From positions 3,450,001-3,514,000 of the forward strand of contig OX465281.1 in assembly GCA_949987705.1 (NCBI GenBank): 64,000 nucleotides of DNA, given 5' to 3'. A program made the translations under genes and the position numbers. Shown here one piece after another: positions 1 through 12,469 of this stretch. This stretch comes from Thereva unica. Taxonomy: Eukaryota > Arthropoda > Insecta > Diptera > Therevidae. Below the pieces are notes generated by a model. It was not told the DNA's origin. It saw nothing but the letters and a program-made list of their open reading frames with translations, and ran no database searches. The first letter of the stretch is position 1. Every line of letters begins with the position of its first letter.

Positions 1-640
1 CATTGCCTCCTCCCTGTGCGGCCAGGGAGTTCCTTAACCTTCGCAGAAGACTAGCAAGTACTTGTAACACACTGGGGACTCATTCTAACACCTGAGCATA
101 CCTTTGGTAGACGCACTGTGATAACAACGATAACGGCAGAAGCTAGTAAATATTGATTAAAGTCAGGAGAGACTAGAGAATCTGTTGCATGACTTGAAAT
201 GCTGACATTGAAAACATTTTTCAAATACTTCGACAAAGGCAATAAAATGTTCGTTTGATTTATTTCCATTGTCAACAAATCCTTTTTTAAAAATCGGTTT
301 TTATTTGATTTAATTTCCTGGCAAAAGTTTCCTGCTAAGGATTCTATGAGATGTTGGAGGAAGGCGGCTCTCTCTGCATTGAAACGCGATGGACTTAATG
401 CGAAACTTCTGGATTGACTAAACCCCATTAAGGGAGCAAGTTTATGAATAAATCATGTTTATTTTTACTTTTAGACGCAGTTTACTAAGTTGCCGAAGGA
501 GTTTAGTTTATTACTTTTAAGGTCAATACGGCAGCCGAAGGATTTGATTAGGCCGATGTTTAATGATTAAAATGGTTCTGAGCTGAAAAATCGATACTGA
601 TTAAGTTAATTTCGGTGTTTTTAGTGCATTTTCGGGGGTC
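1..640. other. No recognisable feature
   Basis: AT-rich sequence with one 125-codon minus-strand frame that shows no family signature. Nothing supported. Confidence 0.5.
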
Positions 641-1060
641 CCTTCGCGTTGGACGGAATTTAAGGGGTCGATGGGGTTGTGAAGAAAGTGGTAATCCGCC
701 CTTTTGAGATGGGCGCCATGGACCAAACGGTATATTGAGTATACTATATTGGTTATGGTGTTCTACTTATCATACCCTTTCATTTGATACCCATGTCGAA
801 GGGGTTGTGAAGAATATTTCAATCCGCCCTCCTTAGATTGCCGCCATGGATCTAAAGGTATATTGAGCATTGTCATCGGAGCTAAAGCTGTATGCAAAAT
901 TTCAGCATGATAGGATATCCGGAAGTATTTGAAAAATTGATTGCGAAATTTGTTCCGTGAAGAAAACAGTAATCCGTCCTCTTGAGACGGCCGCCATGGA
1001 TCTAACGGTATAATGAGTATACCATATTGTATTGCCGTCAGAGCTGAGCTTATTTTATTT
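640..1060 (+). repeat. Diverged copies of the 53.4-kb tandem-repeat family
   Basis: Blocks containing TATTGAGTATACTATATTG, CCTTTCATTTGATACCCATG and GCCGCCATGGATCTAA recur here two to three times. They are interspersed with a different spacer around 850-960. The same blocks form the array at 53404-54420. No coding content. Confidence 0.75.
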
Positions 1061-1104
1061 TTTCATCGTTGAGTTCCGCCAAATTTTATACATTGTAGAA
1101 AGGT

Positions 1105-2180
1105 TCCGTACGAAATAAAGTTTGGGAGCCACTGCTCTAGATATATCAAAGGCTTTTGACAGAGTATGGCACCCTGCTCTGTTGAATAAACTCCAAACTA
1201 TTGGTATACACTTAGTTCTAAGGAACGGGAGTAAGAGCTTTCTTTCAGGCCGTTCAATCAAGGTAGTATTGGATGGCGTCGAATCCAACCCCCGCGCCAT
1301 TTCGGCCGGAGTTCCCCAGGGGTCAATTCTCTCACCCGCACTTTTTCTAATCTTCATTAATGATCTGCTCTCAATCCCCTCCAACCCAATTCACTGCTTG
1401 GCTGATGACGATACTTTGCATTTCTCGACAATATAAGACAAGCACGTGCCAGACCTTGTCTTTACCACCGTCAACTGATGTCTCCTTCGATCAACTGGGA
1501 TATCGAATCGATTCTTCATTGGGGCGAAATGAACCGCATCGAATTCAATGCCACGAAAACGAAGTACTGTCTGATCTCCAACAAAAATTGTACCGACCTT
1601 CCTCCTATCTCAGTGGATAAAGAGAATCTAACGGCTGACTCAGCTCTCAACATCCTAGGGGTGACTTTAACGGAGCATCTGCGATGGAATGATCACATAT
1701 TCCAATTTGCCAAACAAGCCTCCCGTGCAAAATCGCGCCCTCGGTGCAAAATCGCGCCCTCAAACTCATTGGTGATGGCCCCTTAAGCCACCGTAGGAAT
1801 GTAGCAGCCCTCTCCGTACTTTATCGCTATTACCATGGCGACTGTTCCACTGAAATTCAGGACCTTCTGCCTGCACGGCAATATTTTTCCCGCAACACAA
1901 GACTTGCCCGCTCGGCTCACCCCTATACCCTACAGCCCCCCTTCGTTTATGAATAGAACAACTCGACTGTGGAATAATCTCCCGCAGTTAGTATTTCCGA
2001 ACTCGTACAACACCTTAGAGTTCAAACGTGAGGTCCATCGTCGTTTTCTTCTACACCCTCCAGACCCCCCCCCCTAACCTTTCCTATTCTCCTCTATTCT
2101 TCAAACCAAGCTTACTACTAGACATTGCACCATGAACTGAACGACATGACGGACTGGTAATATAAAGGGTTACTCCTAAG
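1105..2180 (+). pseudogene. CR1-like non-LTR retrotransposon, 3' part of ORF2
   Basis: Frame fragments read as reverse transcriptase: DISKAFDRVWHPALLNKL, then GVPQGSILSPALFLIFINDL and LADDDTLH at the place of the usual catalytic YADD. A thumb region with LGVTLTEHLRWNDHI follows, and then a C-terminal tail with RALKLIGDGPLSHRRNVAAL and RTTRLWNNLPQLVFPNSYN. That tail pattern is typical of CR1/L2-type elements. Frames shift at about 1436 and 1780. The endonuclease and ORF1 are missing, so this is a 5'-truncated dead copy. Confidence 0.75.
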
Positions 2181-2612
2181 CTTGGGTTTTTCATATAAAA
2201 AAAAATGGAAAAATGTTTCAAATCAAGTAATGACTTCTTGAAAACGCACTATCTATGAGAAATGCCACTTTCTGCTTGACCGAGACAAGCAGATCCAACT
2301 AAGGGACTCGAAACTTTTGGTCCACTCGCATCGATACTCCTCTTTCCTCTGAAGGTTACTGGATTCATTAAGGATTAATTGGGGCACAAAACCCACTTAA
2401 TATTGATAATCCTGTTAATGCAGCTATAATAAATTTATCTGCTTGAACTGGCTGACGAATTTCGTGAATAATTTCCAATATAAAAGAGAAGGGCAAGGTC
2501 ACAACGATACTTGGACTGGAATTTTGAACATCACTTTAAGGTAAAAAAGTTCTAGATTTTAACTTTGTGGTGGTGTAAACCCAGATTTTACTTTATGAAA
2601 GAGCCTCTTACT
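2181..2612. other. No recognisable feature
   Basis: AT-rich spacer between the CR1-like relic and a hAT-like MITE. Nothing supported. Confidence 0.4.
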
Positions 2613-3193
2613 CAGAGGCGGTGCTTTCATAGGTGCGAATGGTGCACTTGCACCGGGCGCAATTAATCGGGGCCGTAGTTTCAGACAGCAGAAATGGCCT
2701 GTAATCGTTCATTCCTTTTTGAAAAGCAATGAAGAGTCGCATGGGTTTTCACAAGAGCCAACTTTTCCAACGAACTATACGTCAGAATGCTTTAGCTTTT
2801 TGTTGTTGTTTTTAATCTTAATTCTCCCTTCTGCCATTCTTTTTCTTTTCCTAACAAAAAGGAGACAAGAAATAACAATAACCACGCTGTTAAAAAAAGT
2901 GAATTCAGAAATCCAAAAAATCTGCTCAGCCCATCGTCTTCTCCAACTCCGCGCAAACGACGTTTTCAGCAGATATTTGTTGTTGGATGTTGACCCATAT
3001 GAAACTCCCTATGTAATCTTTTCTTGTGGTGCAATCCTAAATTTTGTGCAAACTATGAAAATTATTTCTCCCACCCATACAGCAAGTCTTTGTGTCTCTT
3101 TCCATTGTCCTTCACTGCGTTAAAAAGCGAACAGCTTATGGGGCGCAATGTGGCATAGTGCACCGGGCGCAAAAAAACCCAAGTACCGCCCTG
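2613..3193 (+). mobile_element. hAT-like non-autonomous element, copy 1
   Basis: The element starts CAGAGGCGGTGCTTTCATAG and ends TACCGCCCTG, giving imperfect terminal inverted repeats of the form CAGRGSCGG. Both ends carry the subterminal motif TGCACCGGGCGCAA. It is flanked by CTCTTACT and CTCTTACC, an 8-bp target duplication with one mismatch, as expected for the hAT superfamily. The 134-codon frame inside has no transposase signature. Three related copies occur at 47278, 51123 and 61794. Confidence 0.85.
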
Positions 3194-4090
3194 CTCTTAC
3201 CTAATAGTAACATTCATAAGGAACGCCATATATTTTCATAGGAGATCTATTTTTCAGGAACCATTTTGGATAGGAATGAATTCTAACGCTATGTGGGGTG
3301 AGCAATGAAATGCGAGCTATTCATTGAAGATCTTTGTTAACCTTTGGATTGTTAAGATTGAATACTGGTATATGTTGTACCGTACCGATTGTGTATATTG
3401 ACACGATGGACTCAAAGCTTCGACATAATTGCAGCATACATTATCGTGGAACAGACGTCAATTCAGGCAGATATTGAAGACGTGAGCAATTCTTGTCCGC
3501 AAAGATCTTTAAATTTAAGTCTCTTTCCGTGAACATGTAAGACAAATAATGCTGGGTTATCCCTCAAAGTGGACTAATATGATACAAAAATTTCTCCAAG
3601 ACAGAAGTAGTTTGAATATCATGGGCTAAGGTGAAACCCAAAAGTTTGGCAAAGCGTTCAGTTTGGATACCCCTTCATTTTCTTTCGAGTCGAGATGTGC
3701 GTTATCTTGACATGAACCTATGAAAATTTAAGAAGAGCCTATGTCAGCATCACCAGGCAATCGAATACTATTCCAGAGTTACGTGGTTCGACTTCACTCT
3801 GCATATTCTTCGTATTTTCACTTGTGTCACCTAGATAACATTCATTCTTTCTTATCTCCCCCCATTTTACAGCCAAACCCTGAGCTTTGTCAAACAATCG
3901 CCTCGAAGCGAAGAAGCTATTTCCTGTTGGATCACCGAATTCAGGGTTCTGTTACTACAGCGACAGATGAGAGCCACTGAAATGAAACCACGTTTTGGCT
4001 TTGGTTATTTTTCTGACTAGAGTTTACTCTTAAATTCAGAGCGTTTATTTTGGATCACTGTGAGTTGGAGGAACACATCCATCCTGGGGC
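3194..4090. other. No recognisable feature
   Basis: Unique-looking AT-rich sequence. The short frame at 3741-3980 has no family signature. Confidence 0.4.
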
Positions 4091-4094
4091 GGAA

Positions 4095-4400
4095 GAAACC
4101 TCTACTGATTCACCAATGGGTCAAAAATGAAACATGGTGCAGAGGCTAGTGTCGCAGGTTCAAGGTCTCAATTGCAAAAGAAAGGTAGCTCTCTGTTTTC
4201 CAGACCGAAATATTACATGCCATTGAGATTTGCGCTAGGCTCAACCTTGCGAAAGGATTAAAAAGGCGCCCACATTGGCCAGAAGAAATAGTCTCGCTCT
4301 GCTTGGTCTGCGAACACGGGCATCAAGGACAATGGGGCTCTTGCATCGGTCTAGTAGCAGGGAATGTATGCGACGTCTTGTCAAAGGCCCTAATGCAGCA
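4095..4400 (+). pseudogene. LOA-like retrotransposon RNase H fragment
   Basis: Nucleotide blocks (GGGTCAAA, GGTGTCGCAGG-type, CTCTGTTTTCCAGAC, GCGCTAGGCTCAACCTTG) match the RNase H region of the LINE at 37975-38110 in order and orientation. An internal deletion brings CCAGAAGAAATGAGGTCTCGC-like sequence close to it. Heavily degraded. The matching downstream part of the same element seems to lie at 5405-5880. Confidence 0.65.
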
Positions 4401-4554
4401 CACCCAGGCGGTAGTGTCATATTCCAACTCACCAACCCTTTTTCATGACGTTTAAGACGAGATCGGTACGAGACGTAAAGGTAGCCTGGCGTCATCAACG
4501 TGACCCCCCCCCCCGAAAGCAAACATTTATGCGCATTTTTTATGAGTCCATCTG

Positions 4555-5397
4555 CCCTTCTTTCTCTTCTTCTTTGATCCGTTAGCTGGCGATCCGAACG
4601 GGACGTCCCCGCAACGGATTCGCTGCTGCCGGTGCCGCTGGGTCGCGAACTCTATTCACGATTTCTATTCTTGCCGATTTTTGGCGACGTCTCGAGTCTC
4701 GGTAACTGATAATCTTTGATTCTTTAGGTCGCCTTCGATATTCTTGAGCCAGGTTTTCTTTAGCGCCGATCGCTGAATTCTCCACTCTGCGGGACGGTTT
4801 CGCCAGAGAAGTTTACATACGTGGCAAGCGGTTATCATCCATTCGGCCAACATGTCCAAACCATCGTAGTCAACGTTTTCACATCTCTTCTTCGATCAGT
4901 GTCTGTTGATCGCAGCTTTGTTTCGTTTCGAAGGAGATCGCGGAATCCTCAAGCATCGCATTTGGAAGACCTCGAGCTTGTTGACGTCCGACTTGAACAG
5001 TGTCCACCTTTCCGATCCATAAAGAAGAATCGGAAGGATCAACGTTCGATAAAGGCGTACTTTCGTTTTGATGGTAATATTTGTTCGTTTCCATATGCAC
5101 CACTTGAGCGAAGCCCATGTTGCTGTTGCCTGGACGATGCGGCTGTGAACGTCGGCCGTCGATGCAACTTTCTTTCACTTTCAACGATCCCAAATATTTA
5201 AACATCGGAACCTGTTCGATTTGGGTTCCATCGAGATGACCACTGGCTTTCGATGCGTCCGCTGTGAGCACTTTGGTCTTTTCCGCATTATTTTTTACGG
5301 CGTTATCGTCGGCGAACATTAAGTCGGTTACGAAGTTGTTGTCATCGATTTCCCGATTCTGGTAATTTCGACAGCTCGACCACCCTCCTCCTTCCAC
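4555..5397 (-). pseudogene. RTE-like retrotransposon, reverse transcriptase C-terminal part
   Basis: Minus-strand fragments read DDNNFVTDLMFADD (catalytic FADD), ADASKASGHLDGTQIEQVPM, FKYLGSL, then CDQQTLIEEEM and the 3' part LKNQRLSVTETRDVAKNRQE and VRDPAAPAAANPLRGRPVR. The latter part matches the copy at 25855-26520. The 3' end carries a GAAGAA-type short tail, as RTE elements often do. Many frameshifts. It appears to be inserted into a LOA-like relic. Confidence 0.75.
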
Positions 5398-5404
5398 ACC
5401 CTGC

Positions 5405-5880
5405 CCTCCAAGTCCCTGATAGAACGCTGGGTTACGGGGCTGAACCGAACCAATTTGGACTCAACCCCAGGTATTAGACAGGCAAAAAGATCACAACACC
5501 CTTTACCTTAAGAGACGTTATCACTATGAAAACCTATCTGACTGTTCATGTGTGGCTGTCGTACCACATTCACAACCTAGGACTGTCTTAGGAGGCAAAA
5601 TGTCGACTCTACAGGGAAGGCGACAATACTTCCATACACATGTTCTCTGTGTAAGTTCTGCTTTGATCGGGCTTAGAAGAAGAACGATTATCAGAGAGCT
5701 TCCAAACCCAATTCAAGGAGGGCTTGTGGAGGATGTAAAATTCTTCTTGATGAAAGTTACCAAGGACCAGAAGTTTTTGTTGTCAGCATTTGCGCTAAGA
5801 ATCTTACTTCTTAACTTGTAAATGTTGAGGAGTACAGGAATTTCTCAACTTGATATTCTCACGACGAAGTGGTCACTCAT
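5405..5880 (+). pseudogene. LOA-like retrotransposon 3' fragment
   Basis: This block matches 38373-38650 in order: a CTTGATAGA-type block, CCCAGGTNTTAGACA, CACAACCTAGGACTG, ACTCT-ACAGGGAAGGCGAC and ACTTCCACACA. It corresponds to the C-terminal RNase H to zinc-knuckle portion of that element. Frames are broken. Confidence 0.7.
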
Positions 5881-8379
5881 TTTGGGAGAGCCTACACGCT
5901 CAACAGGCGGCTTTTTTAGCGTTAATTTGATATGCAACTATTAAAGCCCACAGGTTACTGTAGGCCTTATGAAGGTGGCGTATATCGAATGGATAATTTT
6001 TGGCTTTAGACCTCATATAGATCCACAGACTCCGCAATAAGCTAGCAGATATCTGTACGTCCTGATCATCAGATTGCCCTTGCCCTGATCCCAATGGAAT
6101 TTGGCATCCAATGTATTTTGCTTGTTGTGCGAAGCCTAAGGATTTGCCAGCGAGGATCACGTTCTTTTAATCTCGATAATGTTGAGTTAATGGTGCCAGA
6201 ATCGATTTGTCGAAATTGGCATTAAAGTGCTACGGACCAATTGGCAACCAAATCAAGTCCGTATGGCATATGCCTGAACGTGGTTCTTATTGTTTCATGG
6301 GTTATCATTGTGACATCGTCCCCATGGATATATTGTCGAAGTCTCTCTCAATATCGAGAAAGATCGTCCGCGCAACTCCTTTTATTTAGCACTCTTTCTA
6401 GCAGCTTGAAGATTACATTGTGAACGAGTGTTCTATTGGACTTCTAGCTTTCTATCCGACGAAATTGAATTTCTCAAAATTCTGCCACACAAAGAGGAGC
6501 CCTAGTTTTCAATATAAGAAGAAAGTGGACCTACAAAACATCGATTATTAGTAAAAATACCTTTGTGACTAATTACAAACCACTTATGCAAACCGTCTAG
6601 CACAACTTTATCCTCGGAAAAATCTAACATTAAATATTGACGCCAACACCTCTGCATTTTTAAACAAATGGCTCTGAAAGCTTTTAGTCCTTCCCTCCGC
6701 ACTCCCGCCACTTTCATGTCATATTCACAACTTAAAGGTGTCGAAACTGGGACAAGTTACACAGTGCAAGTTCGTCTCATTGAAATGAAACCCTCTTCAT
6801 CATATCCCTGCTATAAAAGGAACCTGAATTTAAATCACATTTTTTGTTGTATTCATGCCTTTGCTCAAGTCGTGTTTGCCTAACTAAATTAATTCAATTT
6901 ATGTACATTCCAATTGAAAAATGAAAAAAGCCGATTTTTCCTATGCCCACGCTTTCATTAGAAGTATTTTCCAACAAAATTAATTTCAATCAAAGCCCTG
7001 TAACGCGTCCTCGTTATGAAATATGCCGAAAAAAGAGGACTCTGCGGGAATTTCGTATTCATTATGCATTCGTTCGTTCTATCCCACTTTGGCGGCGTCC
7101 ATAAATTTAATATCTAGATGGGGAAATTTAAAATTTTAATTTGCAGGATAATCCCCCCTTTCGCGGCTGATAGAAAGGACAGACAGGCAGATTAATGCCT
7201 TTCAGTTTCGTCAGCTTCCTCAGCGTTAGCAGGGAATAACCAACGAAGGGATCCAGGGCTTCTCTATTCAGTCCCAACTCCTTGGTGCGAGATTAAGTTT
7301 ATTGATAAACACGGGAACTTCCTTTGATACCTGGTTGTTTTGAAGTTACAAAGCTCTATGCGGTCGGTGTGCTTACGTCGAGGCTGAGTATTGATAAAAC
7401 TATTTACGAACTGCCTCTGTGCATTGTGCGGGGGAGGAGGTCTGCACCCCCAGGGCGCAGGCAGAATGCAACGCCTGGGTTACGTCAAAGTCAGAGTCAA
7501 GGCATAAAAGAGAAAGTTTCAATGTTTTCCTCCATTACAAGGTTTCGATTTAGTTCTGTTCTTCATCAACCGAGTGGAAATGTGTTAATGTGGTAGTAAG
7601 GAGATAACGTTCGCGCTACTGCATTGTTTTATTATATTGCAGATGAAAGTTGTTATCCCCACCTTCACCAGCTGATCAAAACAGGCTATTGTTGAAAACT
7701 CACATTTTGCGATTAAGTTTAAAAATCGCTTCGGGCTATGCTTGATGGATTCCGAGTTTTTGGCACATTATGCGAAAAAGATGTTTTTGTCGAACCCTTT
7801 TCGCCCGAATGGTCCGTAGTTAAGTAGAATTGAGAACTTGGTCGGAGGAACCCAATCCATTAAAACAATTAGATGGATTTGCGCTTGCAGCAGAATTTAA
7901 AGTAACCATTTTCGGAGCTTCTTAGAAACACTTTTAGGAAACTTGTGGCTGTGCAGAATCGATATACATATGAGGTTGGAGGTTCTGTTGAAAAGTTAGA
8001 AGTCCCAGGGCCCCAACACTAGAAAACGTTCCTGGCCTAATGCTGCATCCACCAGTCCCGATTATTTCTTCTGACTCTCCCACAAAACACTTTCTGAGCA
8101 GGTTCCTCTTAGTTTATACGAACTAGCTGTCCTGCACGCAGGAACTTACTAGGATTTATTTTTGGCATAGCGCTCGTACAGTTAGTAATTGTAGTCTTCA
8201 GAAACGTCTTCCATCATATAAAGCACGAACGATGATATTAAAGACTTTCAACTCGAGCACGGTACCCATGGCTTGCTTTTATAAAGTATTAGTTCTCGTG
8301 CCGCCCGATCAATCTGAGTGAATGTTGTCTGCATATCACAGTAATGGGGTGGACTTGATGATGATCGAGCTTCTTGCTG
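5881..8379. other. Mostly unidentified intergenic sequence
   Basis: No gene or element recognised with confidence. Sequence near 8290-8379 probably belongs to the Jockey-like relic that the element at 8380 interrupts. The 90-codon frame at 7324-7596 has no signature. Confidence 0.35.
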
Positions 8380-8927
8380 CAGGGTGGCGATTCCATTGAT
8401 GATTTTAAATTCCCTGACTTTCCCCTGACTTTTCCCTGACTAATCTAAAAAATTCCCTGACCTAACAAAACAATTGTGATAGAACATAATACTATAATAT
8501 TATATGTATATGTTCGATCAATTTATAATGGGTATTTGTATCGTTCTTTGAAAGCGAGGTATTTAGAAATTTAAATTGAAGGGGTTAGTGAAAAAAGGGT
8601 CAACTGACAATTTTTGCGATTATACTTTTTTTGACAAAATTGGATTCATCGCGTCCTTCACTCTTGTTGTTTTAATATAAGAACGACTCAAATACACCCA
8701 AATGCATCTCTGCTTTTTTCAGAGCGACAGTAGTAACTATTCCCAGATTAATACTAGCTGCTGTTAATAAATTACTTGCGTTCTTCATGTCTACATCTTG
8801 AACCGAAAATTCAAATTTAAATCTGTAGTTGAATTCTGCAGTGATGAGTTTTTTAATTAACCTTAGATTCGTAGAACAAATGACCTATTGCTCAATTAAC
8901 TTTCATAGATGGCAGCATTAATATATA

Positions 8928-10857
8928 CAACGTCGGCCCTTAGGTAGAGCGAATGGAGCGGTCGCTCGAGGCGCCAGGTGTCAAGGGGCGCCAAAATGAA
9001 TGCGAAAAACAATTTCGAGCAAAAATACAATTTTGATGGTGCCTTTTTATAAAAAACCGTAGCACCTCTCAAAGTTCCAAACACTTCTTAGGCTTTCATA
9101 TCCCCTAAGAGGACGACCTGCAAGGCCAGTTGGATATTTCTGAACCCATGGAGTAGGGTGCCGAATGTGGCTCCAATGAAGGGAAATTTTCGGGATACCT
9201 CTTCAAGGAGGGCAGACTGAGCACACGAACCACGGTGCGGAGTTCTAGAAGCTACGTATTCCCGTGTAGAAGCTGCTGGGCTCTGCATCGCCCTCGAGGA
9301 AGAGAAGAATGCCGTTTTACTTAATAAGAAGATAATAAGACCCTCTGGATTTCCTCCAAACCACAATAACTCGACGAAAAGGTGAAGGCTCCGGGCATAC
9401 GGTTTGCGAATCCGACTGAAAACCCTTCAGAAAAGAAGTCCGATCAAATGGCAGAAAGTGTGGCCATATTGGCGGCAAGTTTGGGCAGGCATTGCTTGGG
9501 ATCAGGAAATACCCATGTCCCAAAGTGCCCAAAGCCAAACTTGAAATATCCCCAGCTACAAAACCAAAGTGACTCCAGATATTGCACTTTTGGAGCCGCT
9601 AAACCCTCACAGCGACAGCAGCAACATATGGCAAAATGCGACTCCAAAGCAAATCAACCTCCAGCTCCAATACCCTAAAATACCGAGCCACACAACCCCT
9701 ACATTAAACGACACAAATGTTTCCGATCATATTATCCTATCCTCCCTCATATGATATTTACCAGTGGCCACCGCTAGGAGGTTATAGTAGCACTTCCATC
9801 AGTTCGAAATAGTTGCGGCACGTGCACGTTATGCTACATGTTATTCCCCCTATTCCGCTGATGAGTGACCACCACTGACCGTAGAAACCACCGCTTCAAT
9901 CCTTAGGGGGACAGCCCAGATCGAAAAGGCTCGTACTTGGGGAGGGCACAATCCCTTAAGGGGGTAGAGCACAGTAACGGGCATTGTTTATGGGTCATTT
10001 TCATTAATTTATTGCTAACTAACTAATAATGTTACACTAATAATTTTTGTTTTATTATCTTCCGTACATATTAAAAAACGTTTAAAAATTTTTTTGTTAT
10101 GATATATGTATGTTGCTATATTTCGATATATGTTGCTTCGCACATCCCTATGATTTTCACGCATTGTTGGATGGTGTACATGATTCTGCGAAAACCAGTC
10201 GTCTGAGGCAAAAAAACCAAATATTCTCATCATCTATATGGTATTGGCTATCGCGTCACGTAGCCTTTTTTTTAGCATTTTTTGGCAACGAGAAAGAAAA
10301 TCCTGAATTATACATACGTTTTTTCGGCACAAATTTCATGTTATGATTGTTAATAATTATTGAACAAAGCAAGATATTGACAAAATCCTACGTGACGCCA
10401 GAGGCACTCATCCATAAAAGAAGTGTGTCAAATTTCAAGTCAATTCGTTAATTAGATCTTGAGATATCATGTACACCGTTTTGAAAAACATCGTTTCGAG
10501 AAAAACGCGTTTGAACATTGCACTGTGGGACAGAGTCCCAAATTTCTGGCCAAAACGTGAAATCTTGATTATTTTGTGATGAAATTTCTAACTCGGTGGT
10601 TTTCGAGGTGGCTGATTTCAAATTTAAAGCAAAAAAAAAAGAAATGAATTTTTTGAAAATTTTACTGTAGTCTACCCCCTTAAGGAAATGAAAACTGCTT
10701 CCAATATAAAGCTTGTCCAGTAAAACTTAACGTCATGGCAGGTCTCGAAAAAAGGTTTATCTAGGACAACCCGAAATACAATTTATGTGAAAGCGTCCAC
10801 AAAAGGCGCCGAAAGACAGTCCCGCTCCACCCTGAGCAAAGGCTAGATCCGGCGCTA
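8928..10857. mobile_element. hAT-like element, middle layer of the nest
   Basis: The termini CAACGTCGGCCC and (complement) TAGCGCCGGATC are imperfect inverted repeats. Each is followed by a GGAGCGG motif and GGCGCC. The flanks AATATATA (8920-8927) and AATACATA (10858-10865) form an 8-bp duplication with one mismatch. It contains the TTAA element at 9960. About 860 bp at 9090-9955 has a 98-codon frame (9382-9675) with no recognised domain. Confidence 0.6.
9960..10679. mobile_element. TTAA-flanked MITE (piggyBac- or Kolobok-like), inner layer
   Basis: GGGGGTAGAGCACAGTAA at the left and the complement of GGGGGTAGACTACAGTAA at the right form an 18-bp inverted repeat with two mismatches. Each is directly bordered by TTAA (9956-9959 and 10680-10683). 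The interior is AT-rich and non-coding. TTAA targets are used by piggyBac and Kolobok superfamilies; which applies cannot be told from termini alone. Confidence 0.85.
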
Positions 10858-11079
10858 AATACATATATACATACATATATTGCCATATTGTATTATTATC
10901 GCGTAAAACTTGAATTTTTATCCCGAGAACATTAATGATTTTTAAATTAATTTTACAATAAACAAAATTCCCTGACTTTCACATTTTTTCCCTGATTTTT
11001 CCCTGACTTTTCCAGAAATTTAAAATTCCCTGACATTTCCCTGACTTCCAGAATTTCCAGAAGAATCGCCACCCTGTGC

Positions 11080-11720
11080 TGTCCCATCCGAATGACAGAT
11101 CCCTTTCTCCAAAGTCAGGTTGATCTTCCAATCATAACTAAAGCATTCGATTGTTTCGAGGTCAAGTTGCAGGAGTGTCTGGATCAGTACACTCTTCGGC
11201 CTGTACAGAATTAGGCTATCCGCATACGTTAGTGCGAAGTGGAATAAACTAGTAAAGATATTAAATAAGAGCAGCGTGTTTACCGAACCATTTTTAATGT
11301 CAAAGACCCTACTAGATATGTAGGCCACCTTTGACGATGAACTCCTTTTATGAAATCATATTATATATCGTATATAGCTAAGGCACGCTCATTTCCAATC
11401 TGACAAGTTTATAGAGAACATCTTCGATCCATCCTGTATCGAACGCCTTCTCTAAATCGATCAGCTTTTCTTCGATACGGCATGAATAGTGTCATGCCCT
11501 GCCCGGAATTCGTATCGGTTATCGGTAATTATCTTTTTTTCCTCAACCCATTTGGATAATGATCTATTAATCACTGTTTCAAAAACCTTACTGATATTCG
11601 GGAGCAGAATTATTGACCGAAGATTAGCAGGGTTACTTTTATCTTTACCCTTCTGAGGAATTGAGTACACTACAGCTGTCTTCCAGTGTCCTGAAAATGG
11701 AAATTGTTAAAAAAAGTGAT
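11080..11720 (-). pseudogene. Jockey-like reverse transcriptase remnant
   Basis: Minus-strand pieces read PQKGKDKSNPANLRSIILLP and NISKVFETVINRSLSKWVEE (RT fingers), FRAGHDTIHA, and then LTYADSLILYRPKSVLIQTL with YADS in place of YADD. This is the usual order in Jockey-type non-LTR elements. Parts between are lost or frameshifted. The nested DNA element at 8380-11076 was inserted at its 3' side. Confidence 0.65.
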
Positions 11721-12430
11721 GTATGTGGCTATAGTCAACAAGGGCACGAATCTTGTTGTTCCAATGCACATTCATAGACTATGAATATTGTTGTCCATAC
11801 ATTTGAGATGTGCATCAATCTCATTGTTGGTTAGATTCCTAGCCGTTTGAGGTAAGAGTCTCTAATTCTGTATTGCTCTTTCACTAGACTTTTCGAATTT
11901 TGGCCAGTGCATGATCTGGTAGGCCAAAGAATGCACTTGGCAATATTTCAGAAGTTCCACGGAATCGTCCGAGAATTGTTCTGTTATTTCAAGTCCATAG
12001 TGGTCTCTGTCGTACCCACTGTCGTAAACATTCCGTCTCGTTCTTCTCCCAGTGTGTGAATTTTATGTTCTTAAATTTACATGCGCTCACCAGATGCTTC
12101 TAGACGACTTCGTACTCGCCGGATACCTTTGTCATCGATGAATGGGCATAATGAAGTGAGTCCACTTTCTGAGCTTCTTTTCAAGGTGCATGAATCTTCG
12201 TCAGCCATGAACCAATTACACAGAATTTGGAAAACAAATCTTCAGCTTGATATCAAGACACAATCAGCAATGGCACAGCATTTTAAAGCGGCATCTCAAT
12301 ATCATGGCTGACGAAGCAGATACAAGGTGCAGGAATAGACCAATATAAGAAAAGGTTGTCACGCTCTAAGCGTGCTACTTCAAGAACATCTTCCACAAAA
12401 TCGTGAAAACCAAAACCCATCAACTGACCA
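11721..12430. other. Unidentified sequence with an inverted repeat
   Basis: No element recognised. TTCGTCAGCCATGA near 12197 and TCATGGCTGACGAA near 12302 are inverted copies about 100 bp apart, possibly the ends of a small foldback element. Confidence 0.35.
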
Positions 12431-12469
12431 TTCCTCAAGCGTTTAACTGCCCAAGATTACGCTGCACAT

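Larger units (their letters stand above)
8380..11076. mobile_element. hAT-like element, outer layer of a three-level nest
   Basis: The ends are perfect 14-bp inverted repeats, CAGGGTGGCGATTC at 8380 and its complement ending at 11076. Both sides have stacked TTCCCTGACTTTTCCCTGA-type subterminal motifs (8405-8465 and 10970-11050). A 5-bp direct repeat TGCTG flanks it. It holds the element 8928-10857. Without that insert it would be about 767 bp, a non-autonomous element with no transposase. Superfamily is inferred from the CAGGG terminus and duplication length. Confidence 0.75.

Noticed and set aside
2719..3123. 134-codon frame inside hAT-like copy 1
   Set aside because: Not conserved in other copies of the element and without transposase motifs; chance.
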